DNA from: Balanoglossus misakiensis | Lineage: Eukaryota > Hemichordata | NCBI GenBank assembly: GCA_040954595.2 | Contig: CM082592.2 | Span: 7,378,001-7,442,000 of the forward strand | Direction of reading: 5' to 3' | Length of the DNA stretch: 64,000 bases | In this document: positions 24,288 through 34,316 of the stretch, in pieces | Layout of the letters: each line of letters opens with the position of its first letter | How positions within the stretch are numbered: position 1 is the stretch's first letter | Position numbers and translations under genes: made by a program | Notes under the pieces: generated by a model | Told to the model about the DNA's origin: nothing | Seen by the model: the letters and a program-made list of their open reading frames with translations, nothing else | The model's database searches: none

Positions 24288-27200
24288 TCACTGAAACATC
24301 AGCTTGCTCAAAAGATTGTTCTGTCGAGGAAATACAGGCAATATACAGTGGTATGCGGCAATAGGAGCATTTGTGGTAAAAAGCAGAGGTTGTCACCATG
24401 TTGATCATGAACTTGTCTTTCAATCTATTCTCTTGACATACCTCAATCAGATACAAAATAAAGAATGGTTGAATACTCGTTTTTTTGCATGAGCTGGAAT
24501 GCAATTCATGAACACTCACCTTGACAATAGACTCTACTGTTTTCTTAGTCAAACCATTCACTCTTTGCAATTCTTCCACCTGTTATTAGACAAAATAAAA
24601 TTATGTCAGAAGCTCACATTGTTTTCATTTGAGAAATAATGTTTATATCCTCCACTCTGTAATTGTTGGAAAACAACTTACAGAAGAGAATGGTCCATGC
24701 GTTTCTCTCCAACTGTGTATGAGATTGGCTCTCTTCTCTCCAATGCTCTGTAAAGACTTCAGCTGTTTGACGGTACCAGTGTTCAGGATTTGAAGGATTT
24801 CAGAATCTTTGTGAAGTATGGGGATAAAAAGCAGTACAATTACATGATATTGCTCTGACATGTGAATTTTACACTTAAGCGCCATGCCTTTGCGCATACA
24901 TATTTCACTCACTGTGTTTATTCTGCAATTCCGGATTCAACTTGACTGCCCATCCTTTCTGGCTTCCGACGCCGGTTGGGTTCTCCTTTCCCTGTGAACA
25001 GAAAAGCGGGAAACGGAAGGAGATATGAAACAAGATACCGATATCAAAATAGACTATTCAATTGTGGCAAAATTGCTTAACGTTTCTATTACTATGACAA
25101 CCCTACCTGACAATCAGCGTGGACGATTTTAACAAACTGTATGCCTGGTGACGGAGTATTCACACTCTGCAAAGCCTTCTTAGTTTTCTTCAGGAGATCT
25201 GCAGGAAAGAATTTGTAAATGAATTATCATTCCAGCACAGAGACTCTGTGCTTAAATACTCAAGTCAAGTATCCACTATTAAGATCAAATCCACTACAGA
25301 TACAAGAGCACTTACCTGACTTCAGTGAGTTTTCCGATTTCTCACCCAGCCTGACCGAACTTTTCTTCTTCATCAGAGGCACCCTCTGAAACAGGCAATC
25401 GCTGTTGACGTCGCTGCCCGTCTGCGTTTCCGCCAGCCGCTGTTCCTTCAACTTCCGATTCTGTTCCTGCAGCAACTTCATCTGCTGCCTGCTCTCCTCC
25501 AGTTGCCGCAGCAACTCTTGTTGATCCGTCTCCGCCGGCGCTTTTACCGCTTCCACTTTTGGTTTCATCTGCTCCAAGATCTTCTCCTCCAGCATCTCCA
25601 GTCTGGTGACCACGCTCTCCGCGAAGTTGGCTTGTTTCCTGATGAAAGGGCTGTTGTGGAAACACAAACGATTGAAATTATACATCTCAGGTAGTTCGCT
25701 ACCACTCGCATTCAAACTGTGTGAGCACATATGCGCATGTGTGGTAAGTGCCTGTGTGTGTTTTGAAATCAGCTACTAACTAAGATATGCTAACATGTGA
25801 CAGGCATCTCTGATGGATATATTTTCACGATTAGTCTGAGAGGAATTATACCCTTGTACATATCAAAACTGAACCTCATATGTCAGAACTTTATTGCACC
25901 TTAAGAATGGCTGTAATGACTGTTTTGGCTTGGCTGAGTCTTTCCTGACAGTAACAAACGGTGTGTCACAGAACGTATCGTGAGTTGATCTCCGTATTTT
26001 TGGTGGCGTGGCCAGCACGTAACTTTCTTCTTCCGATGACTTCCTCTTTGGTGGCTTCTTTTGTTTTTCCGTGGATTCCTTGGTGAAAGGTCTGTTGACG
26101 ATCTGTCTGGATTTGGAAGCAAAGTTCAGCGTACTGTAGGTATCGCTGTAGTATTTCTCCTCTGGTGCTATGTTGGTGATCATGCAGGCATGGGCACTGC
26201 CTCCGAGTGAGTCCTGTTGAGTGTATTAAAAAGCAGAGAACTAAAATCAGCTGTGCAAAATATGAGTATACAATGCGAAAAATCAAAATGTTTTGGAAAA
26301 GTATTGAAATGAGAAGATGAACAAATGGAGGAATCTGTGAATGGCTGTGGCTTACCTGAAGAAGTCTCGTCAGTTTGCTGTCTCTGTATGGAATTCTTGG
26401 CTGTTGATATTGAAAAATGTGTACACATACAGTTATCCATTTTTGCTTGCAATATGCACTGGTAAAGCCGTTCTCAAACCACATGCGTGAGGCCTGTTCT
26501 ATTTCAACAGCTTCATGCTGTGTCTTAAATGGACAGAACCACTTTTGTGGGAGGGAGGAATTCTGATAGTAACTGTTTGTGCACAATAGAGAAATGACAG
26601 TCGTATCACAGAAGACACTTACCAGTCCTTGGTTCAGAGCATCAACAACTTGACCCAGAGAAAAGAGTGAGACATTTATGGCTCCACTTTCTTTCAATCT
26701 GCAACATGAAGTCAAAATCCCAATTGGTACACAGTTATTTATCATGGTCTGACTGGAATTCACTCAGCATTGCTTTTGGAATTCAAACAAGAAACTGCAG
26801 CTGACCACGTTGCCATGGTATATAATGGCTCTGAACTTGCATGGATGAGTGCATTAGTGCTTTGTTTACCTGATGCCATGGTTACCAGTTCTCCTGTTGT
26901 CCTCACTGCCTGCCAGGTCTATCAGAAAGAGTTTACCAGTCAGTTTCTTGAAGGGTGCTGTCTGCTGGACCCTCACGATCTGTATATGTTATTGGTGGAG
27001 ATGCATGATTGTTAACTTTACCACACAAATACCTCAAAACGGAATGTGAGATTAAACCACACTTTCATCAAAAGACACCATGTTTACTTTAATCGCAAAA
27101 CAAAATCTGGTTTTACCTTCAAGAGCAGAATAGCATGGCTTCTGCTGGACCTGCTGTTCAACTTTGTTGACGCTGTTGTCCTATGGTGTAAACACAACAA

Positions 27201-28330
27201 ACAGAAAATTAGGTTGACTTAACAAGAGGTATTTTCAGGTCTAAAGACATTGTACTGTGGTTATTGATGTCTTGAGTTGTTAGAGTGGTGTAACTTACCT
27301 GTTATGACTGGCTGGTATGAAGAACTTCAGAAACTCTTCATAACTAGTGATTTCTTTCTCAGCTAATCCGGGAATAAATATGTTTCTTTCTCTGTCTTCT
27401 CTAATCAGCAAATCTCGATTCTTAGGTTCCAATAGGTCATATACCTGTCCAGTAAAGGAAGTTCCAGATGTGGTTATAGTACTCTATGACATATTGGTTT
27501 CACTTTGTAGTCTTGTGGAGATCAGGATTCTACTTTTAGGAAAAATACATCTTTGAAAGGTGATCTTTCCAGAAATTACTTTCCAGTAAATACTTAATCA
27601 AAAAATATCTCCATTTTTACCTTTTCTTGGTAAATTTCCAGGTAGGACAGTTTGACATTATATTTCCAAATGTCATTGGACGACTGTTCTGTACTGATAA
27701 TTGACAGCACTTTGTTTAGACTTCTTGGAATGATGCCAGTGTCAGACGGGGTCCCTATCATGGTGAATGTCTTCCCTGTTGGAGAAATTGTGTGTGGGGA
27801 AAATATCAATGAAGTTACAGAGAGCAAGATGCCAAATGAGCCAAAAATTACCATTTCAATAAGATCAACCACATGATAGTCCTCTTTCTAGTTCAGTTAT
27901 GGTCACTCAATATGTGTCCATCTTTTACCTGCACCAGTTGGTCCATATGCAAACACACTTGCATTTTGTCCATTGAGAGTATGCTGAAGTAGTGGTTCCA
28001 CTGATTCTTGATATATATCCTCTTGGGATGAGTCTTCTCCATAGAATGCATCAAAACTTAAAAAAATGAAAACAGAAGACTATCAGCCAAAAGTGTGAAT
28101 CTTATGCTGTTTACTGCCTGTTATCAAAACACCATATCTTTCCAACGTAAAAATGTTTATACATGTACATACTTATATTTGAGTGTCTCTTGATTGTTTC
28201 TCCAGTTGAAAATTTCCAAGTGTTTGTCATCAATGCCTCTGACGCATGGTTCTTTGAACTTCTCCTTGTCGTCAAGGACTGGTCGCAGACGTACAACCAC
28301 CCTGACTCTGCAGCCAGGCTTTTTACTCAT
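24288..28330 (-). CDS. KIF22: Chromokinesin KIF22 (Kid, kinesin-10)
   Basis: Plus-end microtubule motor that binds chromosome arms and drives congression (family knowledge). Fifteen exons in transcript order: 28330-28173, 28056-27929, 27775-27621, 27444-27299, 27180-27117, 26979-26870, 26698-26623, 26400-26356, 26213-25900, 25650-25316, 25198-25107, 24991-24913, 24806-24682, 24579-24520, 24320-24288; 639 aa. Motor domain: [26 protein letters not shown]-loop GPTGAGKT across exons 2/3, switch I NSRSSRSH, switch [47 protein letters not shown]. Then a basic linker (KKPPKRK) and a coiled coil of about 70 residues rich in Glu/Gln/Leu. The C-terminal helix-hairpin-helix DNA-binding module ([17 protein letters not shown], then [14 protein letters not shown]) is diagnostic for Kid. 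The last 10-residue exon is inferred from splice signals. The frame stays open upstream of the chosen ATG (to 28570). Confidence 0.93.
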
Positions 28331-29325
28331 GATGAACTCAGTTCTGCATCTGTCATGGTCAGTATAGTTAGAGGGGAGAAAAAGATCGTGGGAATTATGC
28401 CTTCCAGTGACCACTGTAACAAAAATCAAAACATTGCTTCGACGATCGTGTTCATTTCCTATGTTGAATTTGGTCACTTCAGCTGGCGACCAATCAGCGC
28501 CGAGAATCGTTGTCTCGCGAGAAGAGACGAGACGAGAACATGGGTCTGTTTTGGTTGTTTCCTGTTTCATTTCTCTTGTAAGCTAGTCTCGGTTACCCAG
28601 AGCCCTCTGCTTCTTCCGTTAGGCACTCCAGAAAGAGGGTCTGGGGAAACCCGGTAGACAAACCGTCAGGCGGAATCGAGACAGCTGCGATGCATGACGG
28701 GAGATTAATATTCGATACGATATTATGATATGACGATATTAGAAAACTATTTACCGAACTTCTCTCTCTCTTTTCAATTTGTATACAGTTTTAGCAGGTC
28801 TAGCACTTCTCAGCATGTTTTCTTTATCGTATGTCATACATGTCGGCCGTGGGTTCGCGCGCAGGACGTCGCCATTTTGGAATATTAATCTCCCGTCATG
28901 CATCGCAGCTGTCTCGATTCCGCCTGACGGTTTGTCTACCGGGTTTCCCCAGACCCTCTTTCTGGAGTGCCTAACGGAAGAAGCAGAGGGCTCTGGGTAA
29001 CCGAGACTACTTGTAAGCCCGCTTGAGAACGAAATCAGCAAAGGAAACTGGACACATATAATGCCTGGATACGGTAGTTGCAAGAATTGAGAGATGTTAC
29101 ATTCATTGTGCAAGGACCTCCTACAGGATAGCACATGCTACAAGGGGGTATTTGAATGAATGATTGATTTGCGGGCGATGGGAGAAAATTCTACTCTGGG
29201 AGAACGCTTCAATGTCTCCTCCAGTCCAGTATTGAGTGACCCATTGATTGAACCAGGTTGGGGTGGCGATTGATAGGATCATTGGCGTGCTAGTAGTCTG
29301 CTACAGTTGATGATTTTTTGTTACC
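28331..29325. promoter_or_regulatory. Divergent promoter region KIF22 / PAGR1
   Basis: 995 bp between opposing start codons, of which 426 are the inserted MITE, so the ancestral spacing was about 560 bp. On the KIF22 side a short upstream frame beginning ATGACAGATG overlaps the chosen KIF22 ATG and could act as a uORF. Promoter elements are not resolved. Confidence 0.5.
28575..29018. mobile_element. 426-bp MITE with 130-bp terminal inverted repeats and 9-bp TSD
   Basis: Arms 28584-28713 and 28880-29009 are perfect reverse complements over 130 bp, with ends TAGTCTCGG...CCGAGACTA, around a 166-bp unique centre. CTTGTAAGC occurs immediately outside both ends (28575-28583 and 29010-29018), an intact 9-bp target-site duplication. 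A 9-bp duplication and long inverted repeats fit a Mutator-like (MULE) non-autonomous element. Perfect arms imply recent insertion. It lies in the KIF22/PAGR1 divergent promoter and no transposase is encoded. Confidence 0.9.
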
Positions 29326-30436
29326 ATGGAATCAGACACGGAGAAGGAAACCCCAATGGAGACGGACTCAACAAGTGAAATTAAGGAGGAACCTGCTGAG
29401 GAGCCCAAAACTTCAGCAGAAGATGTAGTGCCAGACTTCGACATTCCTGGTAGTGACTCTGAAAATGAGAATACAGAGAAAACAGGCGATCCTGATAAGT
29501 CTGAAAAGAAGGACAGATACACGTGGGAACCTCCACCCAATGTGATTGTCGAACTCTACGAAAAATTGGACAAAGAGGGCGTCCTCGAGTTGGACTGGGA
29601 ATGTCCAAAGAGGAAACTCCCAGAGGAGGAAGCAAAAGAACTTGAAGAGGCAGCCAAAAAAGAGACTGAGGCTGGGAAGGAGAAAGAAGATGAAGAAAAG
29701 TATGTGGTTCAATGCACAAATATCAGATGCGTCTCATACATGATATTTTAAACTATGCTCCAGATCAAATGTGCAGTGACACTGCGCCCCCGGTTGATGG
29801 CATAGTAAATTAGTTGCTATGGTGATGCACAAGTAACAGAATAGCTGTGATAATTGTGCACATACTTCTTTTCAGTCATGCCCTTGGTTTTTTACATTGT
29901 TTGGGTGTGTTTTAAGTACTAACTTCCGCCTTCCATTTTTTTACAACAGGGAAGAGGAGCCAACTGAATTTGACGATTTTGATGAGTTATCTGTTGATAT
30001 AAAGAAAGCAGCAGTCACGCCGAGAAGAACGCCAGGTGAGCTCAAATCTCAAAGTCTCTATATATATTAGCTCTTTCACCCCCATTTCCCTATGTAAAGG
30101 TCCAGCTTTGTCATAGAAATCAATGGATTTGGACCAAACTACAGTGGTGAAAGGGTTACTGTATGTTACGACTGTAGGCTTGTCGCACCCATCCCACAAG
30201 GAAAGTCACCACTTCTCGATGTTCGTTGTATTTCAGGGAGTTGGGGAAGGGAAGGAAAGGGGAGCAGCAAGAAGAGGACGGCGAGGATGGAGAAGGTGTT
30301 CACGGACATGATGAGGCACAAGCAGATGGATGAGACCGGAGATCAGCTGCCGGAAGGGGGCGACGCCCAGATGGAGAAAACGCCCGTCAGGACTCCAGGC
30401 AGGCAGTTCCGAATGCGGAACCGAGACTTCCTCTGA
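29326..30436 (+). CDS. PAGR1: PAXIP1-associated glutamate-rich protein 1
   Basis: Small acidic partner of PTIP in the MLL3/MLL4 (KMT2C/D) histone H3K4 methyltransferase complex (family knowledge). Three exons: 29326-29699, 29950-30035, 30237-30436; 219 aa. The N-terminal third is Glu/Asp/Thr-rich and disordered. The conserved core is YTWEPPPNVIVELYEKLDKE, then LELDWECPKR, corresponding to the family's W-P-P...LYE-LELQ box. A second acidic segment leads to EPTEFDDFDE, then TPRRTPGS, and the C-terminal helix RMEKVFTDMMRHKQMDE, which matches the family's ARLDKVLSDMKRHKK. The exon order and short length agree with vertebrate PAGR1 (about 250 aa). The second intron carries a small piggyBac-like MITE. 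Confidence 0.9.
30067..30159. mobile_element. piggyBac-like MITE, full-length copy A
   Basis: 85-bp element (30071-30155) with inverted ends (5' CTCTTTCACC, 3' GGTGAAAGGG) inside PAGR1 intron 2. It is flanked by TTAG and TTAC, degenerate TTAA target sites. It matches copy B at 52385-52469 at the same length. Confidence 0.75.
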
Positions 30437-31779
30437 GAATGGGGAAGACAAACTATAAACGCCTGGCCTTGTTTGATGTTGCATTGTCAATTGAATGCAG
30501 CCACTCCTCAGGGATAACACTTGAGACAATCAACCACAGAGCAAAATAACCTGACACAGATTCATGTTTTGTTAACTTGAGTTGGTCTTTATGATGAATG
30601 AACAATATTATTCAGCGAGATCCATCGTTTCAGGCTGCCACGATGAAACCTGTTGATATCAGAATCTGGGTAAACCAGACACCTTTAGTGTGTTACACTT
30701 CTCAAAAAGCCAGCTGCTCTTTACCACCATGTAACTTGGTAAAATCAAATACATCTCGTTTAGTACAAATGCAGTGGTTCTTTTGGTCCTACTATATTCA
30801 GTTTAGACAAATTTTGCATTTATGTTTTACTTTTTGTTGCTCTTCTCATGGTTCATTCTTGCTCGATCTGGTATCATTATCCAGCAAAAGCAAGCTGTCA
30901 GTTTTTAAAGCATTGTGGATCCATGCCCTTGATTTGAAATGCATCAAAACTCAATCAACTTGCGCCGCTTAGATTTTCACAACAGACAGTAGAAAGTGTG
31001 TGTAAACGTACAGACTTGTCATTGAGGGCAAAGGCCAATTATTTTTAAAGTCAAGAGAAAATTGAAAGAACTTAATTTGCATGATCTGATATGCCAATGG
31101 AGTTTGTGTTTTTTTCAGAGAATTCTGAGTTTCCCTGGACAAGTTTGTATTTTTCATCTTTTGACAGGAATTCACATTGTCCTTTAGGTAGTCTGTAGAT
31201 TTTATAATAAAGTTTATATCATGAGAAACTTTTCTTTGGTATAACTAGGAAATAAAAGTCATATATTTATTACAAAGCCAATTGTTCAATTCTTACATTT
31301 ATTACATGGGTGATAACTTAGAGTGCCCCCATATTGGTGAACTGTGGAAAACTCAGCCAATATTGTCTTGTTGGGCCTGGGGCATTTCCTGGTCAAAGTG
31401 TGTGTACGCCCATCTAAACAGACTGCTTGGCAATGCGGGCCCGTTCGCCGTGCCAAGCTAGATATATATTGAACCTAAATTTAGACTGTGAATCATCGTA
31501 GCCTCAAAAAGAAAAGAAATAAATACTGAGGGCGCACTATATATATGACCTTTGACATGTAGGGTGTTTTCTGAAATGACGTCATAGGGTGTGAGTGTCT
31601 GTTGGACTATATATACAGGAACAAGAAGTACCTCACCGAATGTGATCCGTAGTAAACTCGCGCTGGATAACGTCAGACCCACTCCGACCACAACGAATGC
31701 GGCTTCACCGCCTGCTTCAAGTCTTCTACCAACGTCCCTGAATATAGGGTTAGCGAAAAGTGCGCAAAAATCTCCCAAA
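30437..31779 (+). other. PAGR1 3' region and KCTD promoter
   Basis: The first part is probably PAGR1 3' UTR. Near the KCTD gene are two TATA-like sequences, at about 31537-31546 (CTATATATAT) and 31607-31616 (CTATATATAC). They lie about 240 and 170 bp before the chosen KCTD start. The reading frame open from 31591 begins before the second TATA box and is therefore unlikely to be translated from its first ATG. Confidence 0.5.
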
Positions 31780-34316
31780 ATGTCGGGAGAAACACACACG
31801 GTGCCGTCGAGAACGACGACGACCAACGCCGCTGCGCCACCCGCAAATATGCCTACAGCTTCGACATCATCGGCCACGGCAACAACAGTCAGCCCGAGTA
31901 AATACGTCAAGCTAAATGTTGGCGGTGCTCTGTATTACACGACTCTAGATACACTGACAAAACAGGACAATATGCTTAGGGCCATGTTCAGCGGTCGAAT
32001 GGAAGTGCTCACAGATTCTGAAGGTAGGTGTCGGGCATGGGCATAGGAAGGATTTCCTAACTGACAAATCTATTTCCTGTGTGTATGTTACAGCACTGTC
32101 TATGGTTAAAGTCAACTCCAAATTTCCCAGGAACAAAAGAGAAATGTTTGAAAATGAATTGATTAGATCAATTGCAATACATACATTTAATGCCTGGTAT
32201 GGTAATACTTATAATCATGCAATGGTATTATTTTCAATGAGGAAACTTTATAATCCAGCAAGAGAGTAACTTCTTGTTACTATTTTTAGAAAGTTCTTAT
32301 GAGGCGGGCGTGATCAAATCTCAAATGGGACCTCTTCACAATAACTGACGTAATCACTCAGTGTTAGATTTACTAGTACTGTGGGTCACACCCTCATGAT
32401 TTACACATAAACCCACAGTAATAAAAAAATCTTTATGAATATATTGTCTTATACTAGGAAAAATAATTTAAATGTGATGATTTAACTGTTGAGGTCCATG
32501 TGTGAAGATGTTGCCATGTCTAACAAGTGAACTTCAGTTTTGTTCCATGAAACCCCCATTCTTATAAAACTATTATCGTTATAATAATATGGCAGATATG
32601 TTCAGTGACAGGAAATTATGGTTTATGGAAGTGAACGTTTCTGACAGGAATTCTGTGTGCCCTTCCACACTAGGTTGGATTCTGATCGACCGGTCGGGAA
32701 AACATTTTGGAACAATTCTCAACTACCTCAGGGACGGCTCCGTGCCTCTGCCAGAAACAAGGAGAGACATTTCTGAACTCTTGCAAGAGGCCAAGTATTA
32801 CCTCGCGCAGGGCCTTGTGGAGCAGTGCGAAGCGGCGCTGCAGCGAAAGAAGCGTGAAGTGGATCCAATCTGCAGAGTCCCTGTCATCACATCTTCTAGA
32901 GAGGAACAATCACTGATCACCAGTTCCAACAAGGTGAAGTGCCACAAAGCTTGTGACCCTTTTTTCCACTCACCTTCTCAAGTTAAAATTTCCATACTCT
33001 TTCTACTGTTCGTGTCTCAAAATTAATTTTGAAATTCCACTCTGAAAATGTCATGCTAGTGTTCGGAAGTGAATAAATCAACAAGAATTTTGCCATGGTT
33101 CCCAATTTGACTGCTTCTAGTTACCCATTTAGCCTGAATTACCACACATTTCTTCTTCATGTGGAGTACATCTAATATGTTTTTGTCATTTTTTCCCTCT
33201 TTAGCCAATTGTTAAATTACTGTACAACCGACAGAACAACAAATACTCGTACACAAGGTAGGGTCTATATCATGTTTTTTGCACAAATTACACATTGTTT
33301 AGAAAACTTTTATGCATCTCTCAGTGAATTATATGTTGAATTTATGTGATATAAGAGTTGATAAAGGGAAGTGAAAGACCATATTTACACACACCACCCA
33401 CCCACACATACATACACTGGTGAAATCTGCCTGTATTGTCTGATTTCCTTGTTTTATAGCAATACCAAATAATGCATTTAAAAACCCAGATAAAACTTCT
33501 ATTGGAGAGTGTTGACAGTCACACTCGTACATTTCTATTATTTTCCCCATCTCAGCAACTCCGATGACAATTTACTGAAGAACATTGAATTATTTGACAA
33601 GTTGTCGCTGAGATTCAACGGTAGAGTGCTCTTCATGAAGGACATCATCGGCCGAAACGAGGAGATCTGTTGCTGGACATTCTACGGCCACGGCCGCAAA
33701 GTAGCTGAGATCAGCTGTACGTCTATCGTGTATGCCACAGAAAAGAAACAAACCAAGGTAGGTAGGACTGGGCACAAGCCATGCTTGGTGGCAGTTTTGG
33801 TGGATTTCTTGCTCTTCCCCAAACAGCATACTTATATATCCAGTAGTCCACTTGTCAACATAGTCAGTATATGTGTAATGACCATTGTTATTGTTGACAA
33901 AGGAATTCTAGTCCGGACTAGATATTCAAATTTTGCACAATAACAATGGTGACTATATACATATATGTTGTGTTGATAAGCTGGATACTGGGCGGCGGCT
34001 TGTCATCATGTTTCTTGAATAATGACAAGAAACTACAGTATATACACAAAACAAAAATACTGAAAGCATAGTGAATAGTTACAGCTAATGGAGCCTTAAT
34101 TCAGGTACATGTACTAATTCACCCTTCACCGTCCCCCAGGTTGAGTTTCCGGAGGCAAGGATCTACGAAGAAACCCTGAACATTCTGCTGTATGAGAACC
34201 GAGGTGGTCCCGACGCGGAGTTGATGCAGGCGACGTGCGGCTCCCCCAGAAGAGTACACCACAGCAGCGACGATGAGAGAGATGACCGCGAACACAGAGG
34301 ACCAAGAAAATATTAA
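31780..34316 (+). CDS. BTB/POZ KCTD protein of the KCTD10/KCTD13/TNFAIP1 (BACURD) group
   Basis: Substrate adaptor for Cullin-3 ubiquitin ligases; vertebrate relatives target RhoA (family knowledge). Five exons: 31780-32023, 32674-32933, 33205-33257, 33556-33757, 34140-34316; 311 aa. A Thr/Ser/Ala-rich head precedes the T1/BTB domain: [74 protein letters not shown]. The BACURD C-terminal domain follows: [81 protein letters not shown]. It ends [11 protein letters not shown], without the conserved tail that vertebrate members have after that point. The protein predates the vertebrate paralogue split, so no single symbol is given. The start at 31780 is chosen because it lies downstream of the TATA box. 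Confidence 0.92.

Noticed and set aside
24111-24404. 97-codon plus-strand frame across the KIF22 3' end
   Set aside because: Overlaps the last KIF22 exon on the other strand and has no domain; judged chance.
28163-28657. 164-codon plus-strand frame over KIF22 exon 1 and the MITE left end
   Set aside because: Antisense to the conserved motor start and runs into the transposon; no homology recognised.
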